Positions 35,403 through 45,342 of a DNA stretch of 64,000 bases are shown here, one piece after another. Position 1 is the stretch's first letter; every line of letters begins with the position of its first letter. The notes below the pieces were generated by a model that was not told the origin of the DNA, did not search any database, and saw nothing but the letters and a program-made list of their open reading frames with translations. This stretch comes from Pseudalkalibacillus berkeleyi (lineage in GTDB: Bacteria > Bacillota > Bacilli > Bacillales > Fictibacillaceae). Location: positions 1,364,001 to 1,428,000 of the forward strand of contig NZ_JAKIJS010000001.1 of NCBI RefSeq assembly GCF_021608225.1, read 5' to 3'. The translations under genes were made by a program, and so were the position numbers.

Positions 35403-36235
35403 ACTTTCCCTCCATATAAGGAGGCGAGTTGCTCCTCTTTCATCGTAAAGCTATGTTTATCCTCTGGAAACTTTTGCTCCTTAACATCTTCCACATAAGA
35501 TCGTATGGAAGCTTCAATTTGATCAGAAACTCTGGTATATTGTTTAACAAATTTAGGAACTCTATGAAATCCATAACCGACTAAATCATGATATACCAAC
35601 ACTTGGCCATCTGTTTCTCGACCAGCTCCAATTCCGATGGTCGGAATCGAAAGTTTTTCACTAATAGCTTCAGCTAATTGTTTTGGAACACATTCAAGAA
35701 CAAGGGCAAAAGCACCCGCCTGTTCAACCGCCAATGCATCATCTATTAATTTTTGAGCGGCTTTGGCATCTTTACCTTGAACTTTATAACCGCCTAATAC
35801 TGCAACTGATTGCGGGGTAAGACCTAAATGCCCTACGACAGGTACGCCAGCTTGAGTTAGCTTGTCAATCACTTGAACGACTTCACCAGCTCCTTCAAGC
35901 TTCACAGCATCCGCTTCAGCCTCTTGCATGAGCTTACTAGCGTTTAACATGGCATCACTAATTGATGCATGGTAACTCATAAACGGCATATCTACGACGA
36001 CGAATGTATCGCGGGCTCCCCTTTTTACAGCCTTTGTATGATGAATCATATCAGCCATTGTTACTGGAATCGTCGAGTCATAACCTAATACAACCATTCC
36101 AAGAGAATCACCAACAAGGATCATATCCACCCCTGACTTTTCAGCCATGACCGCACTAGGATAATCATAGCTTGTGAGCATAACGATGGATTCATTATTT
36201 TCTTTCATTTTTTTAAAATCAACTGTCTGTTTCAA
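35399..36235 (-). CDS. panB: 3-methyl-2-oxobutanoate hydroxymethyltransferase PanB
   Basis: A 278-residue enzyme that transfers a hydroxymethyl group to ketoisovalerate, first step of pantothenate synthesis. Metal and substrate motifs are [19 protein letters not shown] and [17 protein letters not shown] at 36235 follows GGAGGAGATCG and matches the N-terminus of the B. subtilis protein; a 16-codon extension would begin upstream of this strong SD. The gene follows a leader with an intrinsic terminator. Confidence 0.94.
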   Translation of the reverse strand: MKQTVDFKKMKENNESIVMLTSYDYPSAVMAEKSGVDMILVGDSLGMVVLGYDSTIPVTMADMIHHTKAVKRGARDTFVVVDMPFMSYHASISDAMLNASKLMQEAEADAVKLEGAGEVVQVIDKLTQAGVPVVGHLGLTPQSVAVLGGYKVQGKDAKAAQKLIDDALAVEQAGAFALVLECVPKQLAEAISEKLSIPTIGIGAGRETDGQVLVYHDLVGYGFHRVPKFVKQYTRVSDQIEASIRSYVEDVKEQKFPEDKHSFTMKEEQLASLYGGKV

Positions 36236-36284
36236 ACGATCTCCTCCTTTGTTTTCAGAGGAAGATGAAAGTTGTTTCTCCACA

Positions 36285-36318
36285 CAAAAAACCTTCTTTC
36301 AGACATACAGAAAGAAGG
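36285..36318 (-). terminator. Terminator/attenuator in the panB leader
   Basis: CCTTCTTTC/GAAAGAAGG (36292-36318) with a 9-base loop is followed on the minus strand by TTTTTTGTG. It ends only about 50 bases before the panB start, and the visible promoter lies upstream of it, so it may be a regulated attenuator rather than only the birA terminator. Confidence 0.75.
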
Positions 36319-36455
36319 AGATTAAACGCTTACATACTTTCATCCCTCTGTCCATGTCCATGGCTTGGATCAAGGCAGAACTTTATAAACCTTTTAAATG
36401 TTACGATGGTCATCAAATGAGTGCAGTTCGTCATTGCGATACCGCCTACAGGACC

Positions 36456-36464
36456 ATTATAGCA
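36456..36464 (-). promoter_or_regulatory. Extended -10 promoter of the pan leader
   Basis: TGCTATAAT on the minus strand (TATAAT at 36456-36461). No good -35 hexamer is seen. The leader from here to panB is about 200 bases. Confidence 0.5.
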
Positions 36465-36469
36465 GATTT

Positions 36470-37456
36470 TTACGATTTTTGGGGAAGTTCTATATCTGCT
36501 GAATAAACACGGTGTACGGTACCTTCATCGTCCTCAACAAGGAGCACTCCTTCTTCCGTAATACCTTGCGCTTTTCCGTACAACTCTCCTGTTATCGTCC
36601 GTACACGTACTCTTTTCCCTAAGCTAGCTGCTGAACTTTCCCACATTAGCTTAATTGGAGCAAACCCATGCTCTAGATAAATATGATAAAGCTTCTCCAT
36701 CTTCTCCATGATTGCACGGACGAGATATGCTCGTTCAATCTCTTCTCCTTTTTCCACTTTTAGAGAAGTTGCAATCGTTTCAATATCTTTAGGAAAAGCT
36801 TCCTTCGGTGTATTCACGTTGATTCCGATACCGATAATGACAGAGTTGACTCGATCCGCTTCAGCTTGAAGCTCAGTAAGGATTCCAACAACTTTCTTGC
36901 CATCAATCAAAATATCGTTTGGCCATTTGATTTGTGCGGATAAACCTGTCACTTCTTCAATCCCTTGAACAACACTAACTGCTGCTAGAAGAGTGAGCTG
37001 TGGCGCTTTTTGAGGTGGTATGTTCGGACGTAGAATAATACTCATCCAAACCCCACTTCCTTTAGGGGAGTGCCAGGCTCTACCAAGACGTCCTCGGCCG
37101 ACGGTTTGTTCATCCGCAATGATGATTGTTCCTTCTTCAGCACCGTTAAGTGCATGCTTATGAGCGATTTCTTGGGTAGACGTAACCGTATTTTCAAAAT
37201 GGACCACTTGTCCAATTTTTTCTGTGTTTAGATGATTTTTTATTTCACCAGGGTGTAAATTATTCGGACGTACCGTTATTCTATACCCTCTTTTTTGAAC
37301 CGCTTCAACGACATAGCCTTCCTTTCGAAGCTCTTCGATGTGTTTCCATACTGCCGTTCGTGAACATCCAATAATTTCACTCAGCTTTTGTCCAGATATA
37401 TAGTCATCTGAGTCTGAAAGTAGGCTAATCAATCGCTCTCTAGTGGTCGTTTGCAT
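36470..37456 (-). CDS. birA: Biotin-protein ligase/biotin operon repressor BirA
   Basis: A 328-residue bifunctional protein: N-terminal winged helix (GCSRTAVWKHIEELRKEGY), ligase domain with GRGRLGRAWHSPKGSGVWMS and KWPNDIL, and C-terminal SH3-like part. It attaches biotin to carboxylases and represses biotin genes. ATG at 37456 has AAGGAG 11 bases upstream; a GTG at 37468 overlaps the SD. It overlaps the end of cca by 28 bases. Confidence 0.95.
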   Translation of the reverse strand: MQTTTRERLISLLSDSDDYISGQKLSEIIGCSRTAVWKHIEELRKEGYVVEAVQKRGYRITVRPNNLHPGEIKNHLNTEKIGQVVHFENTVTSTQEIAHKHALNGAEEGTIIIADEQTVGRGRLGRAWHSPKGSGVWMSIILRPNIPPQKAPQLTLLAAVSVVQGIEEVTGLSAQIKWPNDILIDGKKVVGILTELQAEADRVNSVIIGIGINVNTPKEAFPKDIETIATSLKVEKGEEIERAYLVRAIMEKMEKLYHIYLEHGFAPIKLMWESSAASLGKRVRVRTITGELYGKAQGITEEGVLLVEDDEGTVHRVYSADIELPQKS

Positions 37457-38622
37457 TCGTTTATCCACTCCTTAATATCCGGAAAGGTGTTCTTAACCTC
37501 TCCCTTAACAACCCTTTGTTCAATTTCTTCTAAAATTTCAGCTATCCATGGTCCTGGTGTACGTTTGACCATATCCATAAGATCATTACCGTCTATCGCT
37601 AATTGAGACCTATCTTTCAGTGAAAGCTGATCGTATCGATTTAAAATATGTTTTTCAGAAACTCCAGGGTCTTCGTTCATGAATCGTTTAACGTTCGAAG
37701 CAGAAACCATCTGTTCTACCCCGTAATGATATAAAGTTAAATCACAAGAGAAGTCCGGTTCTGCACGAATAATTTGTACTAATTCGGATATTCGCTTCCG
37801 TAGTATAGTAGGAAGTTTCCATTCATTTAACCAATCATAAGGGCGTTCGACACCTATTCTAATCAAGAGGCCAGCCCATCTTTCTACCGCTGTCTCAAGA
37901 TGGTTCCAATCGTACTTCGTTACTTGGTTGAAAGTCAGTGCAAAGGGACCAGAAGGTAGAAATGGATCTAAACGCATTTCTTTAATACACTTAAGAGCTT
38001 GTTCACAATGTCGTCCTAATAAGAGCTTTGTGAATTCTTCTCGTATTCTTTCGACTGAAACTTTCTTTAATAATGGTCCACATGAGATCAAAGCTAATCG
38101 AGTATCTTGGTGGAGATGAAATCCTAATGTTGATATAAACCTTAATGCACGCATCATTCTTAATGGGTCTTCTTGAAACCGGTCCTCTGCGTTTCCTACT
38201 GCACGAATAAGTTTATTGGCCAAGTCTTCTTTTCCGCTGTATGGATCAATAATTTTTCCGTCAGAGGATAGTGCCATTGCATTTACTGTGAAGTCTCGCC
38301 TTGAGAGATCCTTTTCGATTGAATCATGGAATACAACCTCGGATGGATGTCGGAAATCCTCATATTCACCTTCTTTTCGAAAAGTCGTCACTTCAAACGA
38401 CTCGCCCTCCATTCGGACGATAACCGTACCGTGCTCAATTCCAACAGGTATGGTTTTCTCGAAAATGCGTTGTACCATCTCAGGAATTGCGGATGTGGCA
38501 ATATCGATGTCACCTAATGGTCTTCCTAGAAGCTGATCTCTTACGACACCACCGACAATATAAGCTTCATGACCGTTCTTATGCAGTTGTCGGATAATCT
38601 CTTTCGCTTTCTTAAGTGACAT
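37429..38622 (-). CDS. cca: tRNA CCA-adding enzyme
   Basis: A 397-residue class II nucleotidyltransferase that completes tRNA 3' ends, same length as in B. subtilis. GGVVRDQLLGRPLGDIDIAT has the GG, DxD and RxD-type motifs. Start ATG at 38622 is preferred over 38631, which lies two bases after GGAG. It is followed by birA and preceded by bshA. Confidence 0.95.
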   Translation of the reverse strand: MSLKKAKEIIRQLHKNGHEAYIVGGVVRDQLLGRPLGDIDIATSAIPEMVQRIFEKTIPVGIEHGTVIVRMEGESFEVTTFRKEGEYEDFRHPSEVVFHDSIEKDLSRRDFTVNAMALSSDGKIIDPYSGKEDLANKLIRAVGNAEDRFQEDPLRMMRALRFISTLGFHLHQDTRLALISCGPLLKKVSVERIREEFTKLLLGRHCEQALKCIKEMRLDPFLPSGPFALTFNQVTKYDWNHLETAVERWAGLLIRIGVERPYDWLNEWKLPTILRKRISELVQIIRAEPDFSCDLTLYHYGVEQMVSASNVKRFMNEDPGVSEKHILNRYDQLSLKDRSQLAIDGNDLMDMVKRTPGPWIAEILEEIEQRVVKGEVKNTFPDIKEWINECKRPLESD

Positions 38623-38636
38623 CGAGCGCATCGCTC

Positions 38637-39782
38637 CTATACTTTCACAGATTTTATTCCTAGCGTTTTATGATAAACAGTTAAGTATTCTTCAACAATT
38701 TTACTTGAATTGAATTGTCTATGGACATGATGAATAGCTTCTTTCGACATTTTCGCGTGTAATTCATCATCTTGGAGAATAGACAAAGCTTTTGTTGTTA
38801 TATCATCTAGATTGCCAACCTCACAAATATACCCTGTTCTTCCTTCATCAATGACTTCAGGAATACCACCGATGTTTGTTCCGATTACAGGTACACCACA
38901 AGCCATCGCCTCAAGGAGTACTAGACCGAAGCTTTCTTTCTCAGACAATAACAATTTCAAATCACTTATCGAAAATAATTCAGCGATATTATCTTGCTTC
39001 CCTAGAAATAATACGTCATCCTCGATACCTAATTCCTTTGTTAAACGACAGGCAACTGTCAATTCTGGTCCGTCTCCGACGAGTAATAATTTTGACGGCA
39101 TTTGTTCCCTAACGCGGTGGAATGTTCGAACGACGTCAGGTACTCGCTTAACACTTCGATAATTAGAAACATGTATGATGACTTTATCTTCACGACTTAT
39201 TCCATACTCTTTTCTGAGATCACAGGTAGATTTTCGTTGGTATACGTCTTCATCAATAAAGTTATAAACACAATCAATTTCCTTATCTGTATCTAACAAG
39301 TCCTTCGTTTGTTCAATGAGACTATTTGAGACAGCTGTAACTGAGTCGGATTGTTCAATCCCAAACTTAATTAATTCACTCAAGCTAGGGTCGTATCCGA
39401 GTACAGTAATATCTGTTCCATGTAATGTCGTCACAATTTTCAAATGCTCTCCAACCATTTGTTTGGCTAAGTATGCACAAATTGCATGTGGGACCGCATA
39501 ATGAACATGAAGTAAATCTAAATCTTCACGTTTCGCAATCTCAGCCATTTTACTTGCTAGCGTAAGATCATATGGCGGGTACCGAAACACCGAGTATTGA
39601 TTCACTTCAACTTCATGAAAATGTATATTCGAATAAAACTTTTCTAATCGAAATGGAATACTTGAAGTTATAAAATGTATCTCATGGCCTTCTTTAGCTA
39701 ACATTTTTCCTAATTCAGTTGCAACTACTCCTGATCCACCTACTGTAGGGTAGCAGGTAATCCCTATTTTCAATTTCCTCAT
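38637..39782 (-). CDS. bshA: Bacillithiol glycosyltransferase BshA
   Basis: A 381-residue GT4 enzyme that joins N-acetylglucosamine to L-malate in the first step of bacillithiol synthesis. Typical segments are [28 protein letters not shown] and [22 protein letters not shown] at 39782 is 7 bases after GGAG and two bases after the bshB1 stop. Confidence 0.95.
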   Translation of the reverse strand: MRKLKIGITCYPTVGGSGVVATELGKMLAKEGHEIHFITSSIPFRLEKFYSNIHFHEVEVNQYSVFRYPPYDLTLASKMAEIAKREDLDLLHVHYAVPHAICAYLAKQMVGEHLKIVTTLHGTDITVLGYDPSLSELIKFGIEQSDSVTAVSNSLIEQTKDLLDTDKEIDCVYNFIDEDVYQRKSTCDLRKEYGISREDKVIIHVSNYRSVKRVPDVVRTFHRVREQMPSKLLLVGDGPELTVACRLTKELGIEDDVLFLGKQDNIAELFSISDLKLLLSEKESFGLVLLEAMACGVPVIGTNIGGIPEVIDEGRTGYICEVGNLDDITTKALSILQDDELHAKMSKEAIHHVHRQFNSSKIVEEYLTVYHKTLGIKSVKV

Positions 39783-39784
39783 GT

Positions 39785-40489
39785 TCATTCTCCTATCCAA
39801 TTCTCCATTAATAACGGCCCTTTCATATAAAAGCCCTCTGCATAACGGACACCGGCTTCCTTACCAAACAAAGCATCTCTCGCTTCAACCGTTTCTAAGT
39901 ATCCATTGTTCAGAGGTGTATCAACTCCGCCTTCTAGCGACATGAACTGACTTTTATATGCACTTAGACTTTTCATCTTACGTTCTTTAACTGGCGTTAT
40001 ATCTGAGACAATTGGTGGGTGGTCATATCCGTTGATGAAATAATAATACACTTTATTTACACGATGTGAGGGTAAGTCTCCAGGAACAGTATATTTTCTT
40101 ATCCCAGCAGAAAATATCGCTTCTTCAACTAAGCGAGTACAATTACCGTGATCAGGATGTCGATCTTTCGGATAGGGTATGAAAACAACTTTAGGTTTAT
40201 ATTGACGAATGACAGTCGCAATTTGTTGTATATACTCTTCGGTCATCATCAATCCGCGATCAGGTAATTGCAAATTCATTCTCTCTGTTAGATTTAGAAC
40301 CTCGGTTGCCTCTTTAGCTTCAGCTTGTCGTAATTCTACATTTCCATTTGATGATAGCTCAGCTAATGTCAAATCACATATTCCTGTTTTCAATCCTTTG
40401 TCGGCTTGTTGGATAAGTGTCCCTGCCATTCCAATCTCTACGTCATCTGGGTGAGCACCAAAGGCGAGAATATCTAATCGTTGTGTCAT
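39785..40489 (-). CDS. bshB1: Bacillithiol deacetylase BshB1
   Basis: A 234-residue zinc LmbE-family deacetylase that removes acetate from GlcNAc-malate in bacillithiol synthesis. The zinc motif is [12 protein letters not shown], with the third ligand in [10 protein letters not shown]. Its ATG overlaps the mgsA stop in an ATGA arrangement, and bshA follows directly. Confidence 0.95.
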   Translation of the reverse strand: MTQRLDILAFGAHPDDVEIGMAGTLIQQADKGLKTGICDLTLAELSSNGNVELRQAEAKEATEVLNLTERMNLQLPDRGLMMTEEYIQQIATVIRQYKPKVVFIPYPKDRHPDHGNCTRLVEEAIFSAGIRKYTVPGDLPSHRVNKVYYYFINGYDHPPIVSDITPVKERKMKSLSAYKSQFMSLEGGVDTPLNNGYLETVEARDALFGKEAGVRYAEGFYMKGPLLMENWIGE

Positions 40490-40911
40490 ACTTCATGTTC
40501 ACCCCTGTTTCGAATAACCTTTCTCCAATCAAAGTCTCCTCGCTCTAAAGCATGGATAAATATTTCTGCACCTGCTATGTTTGAAGCAAGTGGAATCTGA
40601 TATACATCACATAAACGAATGAGCGCTGCAATATCTGGTTCATGAGGCTGTGCTGTTAACGGATCCTTGAAGAATATGACGAGGTCCATCTTATTTTCAG
40701 CGATCATCGAGCCAATTTGCTGGTCACCACCGAGAGGACCAGATTTAAATCTATATACATCCAAACCGGTCGCTTCAGCAATTTTAAGCCCTGTCGTACC
40801 AGTGGCATATAATCTATGTTTCTTTAACACAGGGGTATAGGCTACAGCAAAATTAATAATATCTTGTTTCTTTTCATCATGTGCAATTAAAGCGATGTTC
40901 ATAGTGCGCAC
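40486..40911 (-). CDS. mgsA: Methylglyoxal synthase MgsA
   Basis: A 141-residue enzyme converting dihydroxyacetone phosphate to methylglyoxal. Conserved parts are [21 protein letters not shown] and the active-site [14 protein letters not shown]. It begins one base after the dapB stop region and overlaps bshB1. Bacillithiol made by its neighbours helps to detoxify methylglyoxal, which may explain the linkage. Confidence 0.96.
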   Translation of the reverse strand: MRTMNIALIAHDEKKQDIINFAVAYTPVLKKHRLYATGTTGLKIAEATGLDVYRFKSGPLGGDQQIGSMIAENKMDLVIFFKDPLTAQPHEPDIAALIRLCDVYQIPLASNIAGAEIFIHALERGDFDWRKVIRNRGEHEV

Positions 40912-41718
40912 CTACTCCATTAAGTTTTCAAGTCCATAAACAAGTGTATCCAACTTCATAACCGTTTCAACGGCCATTTTCACGCCAGGCATGAACGCAC
41001 TACGGTCGATTGTATCGTGTTTGATTGACAACGTCTGTCCAGTTGTCCCCAATAGCACTTCCTGATGTGCAACCCGACCTGGTAATCTGACACTGTGTAT
41101 ACGAATTCCGTCATACTCACCGCCACGTGCTCCTTGGAGATCCTCTGTCTCATCAGGGTGACCTTGGCGTTTGTTGGAGCGTACTTCTTTAATCATGTGT
41201 GCGGTTTTCATTGCTGTTCCAGATGGAGCATCCAATTTTTGATCATGGTGTTGTTCAATAATTTCAATATCTGGCATATATTTAGCCGCCATTTGTGAGA
41301 ATTTCATCATTAAAATTGCACCAATCGCGAAGTTCGGAGCGATAACAGCACCGATTTCTTTTTCTTCTGCTGTACGACTATAGTCTGCAATTTCTTGATC
41401 AGTAAACCCTGTCGTTCCAATTACAGGTCTAAGCCCATATTCTAGAGCAATTTGAAGGTGTTTCTTGCCTGAATCTGGTTTCGTTAAGTCGATTAGAACA
41501 TCTGCCTCAACCTCAGATACACATGCGACCATATCATCATAAACCGGTATATCTAAGTTGGGTTGGTCCTCAAGATCACTTAATTTCTTGCCAGCGTTCT
41601 TTGTATCTACTACAGCCTGTAATGAAAAGTGTTCTGTGCTTGTCACCATCTTTATGGCTTCTTTCCCCATCTTGCCACGTGGTCCTGCGATAATAATTCG
41701 GATCGTTTGTTCACTCAT
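40912..41718 (-). CDS. dapB: 4-hydroxy-tetrahydrodipicolinate reductase DapB
   Basis: A 268-residue NAD(P)H reductase of the lysine/diaminopimelate pathway, which also feeds spore dipicolinate. [11 protein letters not shown] binds the cofactor; [15 protein letters not shown] is the substrate motif. Starts at ATG 41718 or 41724; the former is 9 bases from GGAGG and matches the B. subtilis N-terminus. It overlaps ypjD by 8 bases. Confidence 0.95.
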   Translation of the reverse strand: MSEQTIRIIIAGPRGKMGKEAIKMVTSTEHFSLQAVVDTKNAGKKLSDLEDQPNLDIPVYDDMVACVSEVEADVLIDLTKPDSGKKHLQIALEYGLRPVIGTTGFTDQEIADYSRTAEEKEIGAVIAPNFAIGAILMMKFSQMAAKYMPDIEIIEQHHDQKLDAPSGTAMKTAHMIKEVRSNKRQGHPDETEDLQGARGGEYDGIRIHSVRLPGRVAHQEVLLGTTGQTLSIKHDTIDRSAFMPGVKMAVETVMKLDTLVYGLENLME

Positions 41719-42055
41719 CCTCATTCGCCTCCTCTTTTCTTGTCCATCTGTCTTTATCTCTCGTGTTGAACTTCTTCATGACGATCTTTAAAGCCTCGTC
41801 CAAATCTATATGTAAGGAGTTTGCAAAACAAATGATGACGAACAAAAGATCACCTAACTCTTCTTCCATTGCTCGTTCATCTTCATTTGATTTCTTCGGT
41901 TTCTCCCCGTAATGATGGTTCACTTCTCTAGATAATTCGCCTAGCTCTTCGGTCATTCTTGCGAGCATAGCAAGTGGACTGAAATATCCTTCTTTAAATT
42001 GTCCAATATAACGGTCTACCGCTTTTTGCATCTCTTTCATCGTACGTTCTTCCAT
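41711..42055 (-). CDS. ypjD: MazG-like nucleotide pyrophosphohydrolase YpjD
   Basis: A 114-residue all-alpha NTP pyrophosphohydrolase. The metal-binding EELGE...EEELGD pattern (residues ~36-76) is intact. ATG at 42055 lies after GAGGTGG; a GTG three codons earlier overlaps the SD. First gene of the long operon ypjD-dapB-mgsA-bshB1-bshA-cca-birA with a promoter at 42085-42113. Confidence 0.93.
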   Translation of the reverse strand: MEERTMKEMQKAVDRYIGQFKEGYFSPLAMLARMTEELGELSREVNHHYGEKPKKSNEDERAMEEELGDLLFVIICFANSLHIDLDEALKIVMKKFNTRDKDRWTRKEEANEDE

Positions 42056-42084
42056 AAAGACCACCTCATTTTATACTACTCTTT

Positions 42085-42113
42085 ATGTTAGCTAAATCGA
42101 AACCGTTTGACAA
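42085..42113 (-). promoter_or_regulatory. Sigma-A promoter of the ypjD-birA operon
   Basis: TTGTCA (42108-42113) and TAACAT (42085-42090) with 17 bases between, on the minus strand, 30 bases before the ypjD start. Confidence 0.65.
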
Positions 42114-42259
42114 ATGATTGAGACATGGATAGATTGATTAGGTAGTCTTGATTTGTACGATTCATATAATTCCCTTCAACATGTAGTATGACCTATCATC
42201 GTTCAATCAACAGTATTTAGAATAACCAAATATATTATGAAACAAAGGGGGCTAACCTG

Positions 42260-43132
42260 ATGCTTAAGATTAAACTGAAAAACATATTTTTCATCCTTCT
42301 TGGCTCAGCAATTTTTAGTTTCGGCATTATCCATTTCAATATCGAAAACAACCTAGCAGAAGGTGGTTTCACGGGTATTACGTTAATTCTTTACAACCTC
42401 TTTAAAATCGATCCTGCTATTTCAAACCTAGTATTAAACATTCCTTTGTTCTTAATTGGATGGAAACTACTAGGAAGAAATTCTTTTATTTATACGATTA
42501 TAGGGACCGTTGCTGTATCTCTTTTCCTCTGGATCTTTCAGCATTACGTACGTTTCTCTATACCTCTTCATGAAGACCTTACACTTGCAGCATTATTTGC
42601 AGGCGTATTTATCGGAATTGGTTTAGGCATAATCTTCCGATACGGAGGAACGACCGGAGGCGTCGATATCATTGCACGACTCGTAAACAAATATGTTGGC
42701 TGGAGCTTTGGCAAAACGATGTTTCTCTTTGACGCATTCGTAATCTTGTCCGCTACTGTTACTTATTTAAATTATAAAGAAGCGATGTATACACTCGTTG
42801 CTGTTTTCGTTGGTGCGAGAGTAATCGACTTTATCCAAGAAGGTGCATACGCTGCAAAAGCTGCTATGATCATTTCTGAAAATAATGCAGAAATAGCAAA
42901 TCGAATCATTAAGGAATTAGATCGTGGGGCGACAATTTTGAACGGACGGGGCACTTTCACCGGTTCCCAAAAGGAAGTGTTGTATTGCGTAATTGCACGC
43001 AACGAAATCTTCCGTCTACGAAATTTGATCCAACAAATAGATCCCCACGCTTTTGTCGCCGTTAATGACGTTCATGACGTACTTGGCGAAGGATTTACAT
43101 TAGATGAAAACAAAAATCCTTTACATGATTGA
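42260..43132 (+). CDS. ypjC: YitT family membrane protein (DUF161/DUF2179), YpjC-like
   Basis: A 290-residue protein with five to six membrane segments (residues ~10-200) and a C-terminal cytoplasmic DUF2179 domain (ELDRGATILNGRGTFTGSQK). Function unknown. It stands divergent from ypjD like B. subtilis ypjC. GGGGG lies upstream of the ATG. A plus-strand terminator follows. Confidence 0.85.
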   Translation: MLKIKLKNIFFILLGSAIFSFGIIHFNIENNLAEGGFTGITLILYNLFKIDPAISNLVLNIPLFLIGWKLLGRNSFIYTIIGTVAVSLFLWIFQHYVRFSIPLHEDLTLAALFAGVFIGIGLGIIFRYGGTTGGVDIIARLVNKYVGWSFGKTMFLFDAFVILSATVTYLNYKEAMYTLVAVFVGARVIDFIQEGAYAAKAAMIISENNAEIANRIIKELDRGATILNGRGTFTGSQKEVLYCVIARNEIFRLRNLIQQIDPHAFVAVNDVHDVLGEGFTLDENKNPLHD

Positions 43133-43138
43133 TGTGAG

Positions 43139-43178
43139 AGTGAGCTGCATTCGGCTCACTTCTTTTTTGTGTTTTTTT
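43139..43178 (+). terminator. Terminator of the YitT-family gene
   Basis: AGTGAGC/GCTCACT stem (43139-43160) with an 8-base loop, followed by TCTTTTTTGTGTTTTTTT. Confidence 0.85.
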
Positions 43179-43218
43179 AGGATGGATCAGTGACCCTTAA
43201 ACCCGTTCTTTCTCTAGA

Positions 43219-43595
43219 GAGCACTCATTGCTCCTCTTTGGGTGCTCCGTAGACCGGTTCCTTCGCTGCCGAGCACTCATTGCACCTCTTTGGGTGCTCC
43301 GTAGACGGGTTTTCTCGCTACCGAGCACTCATAACTCCTCTTTGGGTGCTCCGTAGAACGGTTTGCTCGCTACCGAGCACTCATAACTCCTCTTTGGGTG
43401 CTCCGTAGAACGGTTTTCTCGCTGCCGAGCACTCATAGCTCCTCTTTGGGTGCTCCGTAGAACGGTTTTCTCGCTACCAAGCACTCATAGCTCCTCTTTG
43501 GGTGCTCCGTAGAACGGTTTTCTCGCTACCGAGCACTCATAGCTCCTCTTTGGGTGCTCCGTAGACCAGCTCCTTCTCTACCGTGCACTCATGAT
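43219..43595. repeat. 52-bp intergenic tandem repeat array, seven full units
   Basis: GCACTCAT recurs at 43221, 43273, 43325, 43377, 43429, 43481, 43533 and 43585, always 52 bases apart. Each unit contains GAGCACTC...GGGTGCTC, an 8-bp stem with one G-T pair, then CCGTAGA and a pyrimidine-rich segment. Inner units are nearly identical and the outer ones drift. Units abut without unique spacers. It lies between convergent genes. Confidence 0.92.
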
Positions 43596-43659
43596 TACCT
43601 TTATCTTCAGATTCATCCTTTTCTTACTTAGTTATCCTTCATCACTACTATAAAAAGGC

Positions 43660-43711
43660 CAAAACAAAAAGCTGACTCTACTTGGACTTTCAATCGTCCT
43701 TAGAGTCAGCT
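43660..43711 (-). terminator. Terminator of the YugP-like protease gene
   Basis: AGCTGACTCTA/TAGAGTCAGCT stem (43670-43711) followed by TTTTTGTTTTGG on the minus strand; the plus strand also has a T-run after it, so it may work both ways. Confidence 0.85.
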
Positions 43712-43733
43712 ATCCGCTTTTTTATTTAATTGA

Positions 43734-44408
43734 TTAATCTGATTGATTCATACCTACAAAGATTAATACAAAGCGACCAAGTTCTAACAATGCTACCAAT
43801 GCAGATGCAACATAGGTTAATGCGGCTGCATTCAACACTTTCTTTGCTTTACGTTCTTCATCGTTTCTAATCAATCCTAGTTGTACAATTTGATCCATCG
43901 CTCGGTTGCTTGCATTAAACTCAACAGGCAACGTTACGAGTTGGAACAAGACCGCACCAGCCATTAACACAATTCCCGGCAAAATTAGATTTGCTGCACC
44001 TAGTAGAATCCCAATAATGATCAAGAGGTAAGATAAATTTGAACCAATTGAAGCAACTGGCACGAGCGCGTGTCTAACCTTTAATGGTCCATATTGTTCA
44101 GCGTGTTGAATTGCGTGACCGACCTCATGTGCTGCAACAGCTGTACCTGCAATCGAGTGACCATAATAATGATCCTCCGACAAACGAATCACTCTACTTC
44201 GTGGGTCATAATGATCTGCTAATTTACCTCTAATCGGTTGGATATCCACATTATGAATACCATTATCAGACAATATCCTTTGAGCAACTTCAGCTCCAGA
44301 CATCCCAAGGTCAGAAGGTACCTTTGCATATTTGCTATAAACTTTTTTGACTCTAAATTGTGCCCAGAGCGGTATTGCTAACAATAGCAGAAAATAGATC
44401 AGAAACAT
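43734..44408 (-). CDS. YugP-type zinc metallopeptidase
   Basis: A 224-residue membrane protein with a zinc motif AAHEVGHAIQH (HExxH, near residue 95) between an N-terminal span and two to three C-terminal spans. It belongs to the YugP family of neutral zinc metallopeptidases; substrate unknown. B. subtilis has yugP elsewhere, so this is an insertion before ypjB relative to that genome. GGAGGAGC precedes the ATG. Confidence 0.88.
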   Translation of the reverse strand: MFLIYFLLLLAIPLWAQFRVKKVYSKYAKVPSDLGMSGAEVAQRILSDNGIHNVDIQPIRGKLADHYDPRSRVIRLSEDHYYGHSIAGTAVAAHEVGHAIQHAEQYGPLKVRHALVPVASIGSNLSYLLIIIGILLGAANLILPGIVLMAGAVLFQLVTLPVEFNASNRAMDQIVQLGLIRNDEERKAKKVLNAAALTYVASALVALLELGRFVLIFVGMNQSD

Positions 44409-44431
44409 TCATGCTCCTCCATTTCCATCAA

Positions 44432-45244
44432 CTAGCGGAAACGTTTATATTCTTTTTGTTTTGTAAACGTTTCTAGTCCTTTCTTCTCTCCCGAATATTT
44501 TCTCCAACCTACATAAAATAATGTAGAAATAATCCCTCCACCTACTGTAAAGATGAGCCAAAGAATAGATGGATCCGCACTGTCTTGTGCACGCTCATCA
44601 AAGGCATCTTTCATTGCAGCCTCAATAAATTGAATTTGTTGGATTTGATGATCAGTCGTTACGATAATGGACCGGTTTTCATCAAGGTAAGTAATATAGG
44701 AGTCAATTCGATTAATGAGATCAGGAGGAATATCAATGCTCATGGCAGGGTGTATCCGGTCATATTTAGATAGGAACTGATTGAAGTAAATATAGAAGTG
44801 TTGAAGCTCTTGGTTGGTAGCTGCCTCTTTCATCTTATCGATTGTTTTCATAATTTCTGACTCAGTTGCTTTCCATAGAGGCTGGTGGGTTGAGTATACG
44901 GCGTCTATCAGTAAATGTAACCCAACTAATGAATTGACCCTTTCCTCATGAGAAATTGCAGTGTTAGCCAATGCTTTTAAAGATTCCTCATATCTCGTTG
45001 TGAAAATTCTAAGATTATGAATGGATAGTTGCTTATGTTCATCGGGTAATTGCTGAAATTCCTCTTCCATAAATACAAGTATGTCTTTAGCTTCTGCATA
45101 CCGTTCTTCCTTAGTAAGTTGTAGCGCTTTAAATGATAAATCATTCAACGTCTTCCACGGGTCCCCTTTTGCATGATCAGCAAAAACCGTCGTTGGAACC
45201 AATAGAAGACATCCAATCATGATTGTCAGAAAGATCCCTCTCAT
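44432..45244 (-). CDS. ypjB: Sporulation protein YpjB
   Basis: A 270-residue protein with an N-terminal signal peptide (IFLTIMIGCLLLVPTTVFA), an alpha-helical outer part and a C-terminal membrane segment (LWLIFTVGGGIISTLFYVGW). Annotated in Bacillus as a sporulation protein with weak phenotype. ATG at 45244 is 9 bases after GGGAGGG; an extension to 45262 overlaps this SD. Confidence 0.83.
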   Translation of the reverse strand: MRGIFLTIMIGCLLLVPTTVFADHAKGDPWKTLNDLSFKALQLTKEERYAEAKDILVFMEEEFQQLPDEHKQLSIHNLRIFTTRYEESLKALANTAISHEERVNSLVGLHLLIDAVYSTHQPLWKATESEIMKTIDKMKEAATNQELQHFYIYFNQFLSKYDRIHPAMSIDIPPDLINRIDSYITYLDENRSIIVTTDHQIQQIQFIEAAMKDAFDERAQDSADPSILWLIFTVGGGIISTLFYVGWRKYSGEKKGLETFTKQKEYKRFR

Positions 45245-45342
45245 AAAACTTGTCCCTCCCATAAGAAACTCATCTCATACGTCCGATTCGTACAAGTTAT
45301 AGTTCATCTTATGAAGGATGGGACAAGAGTAGAACGTTGATT

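Noticed and set aside
43219-43595. Possible CRISPR array
   Set aside because: Units are contiguous 52-bp tandem repeats without unique spacers and no cas genes are near.
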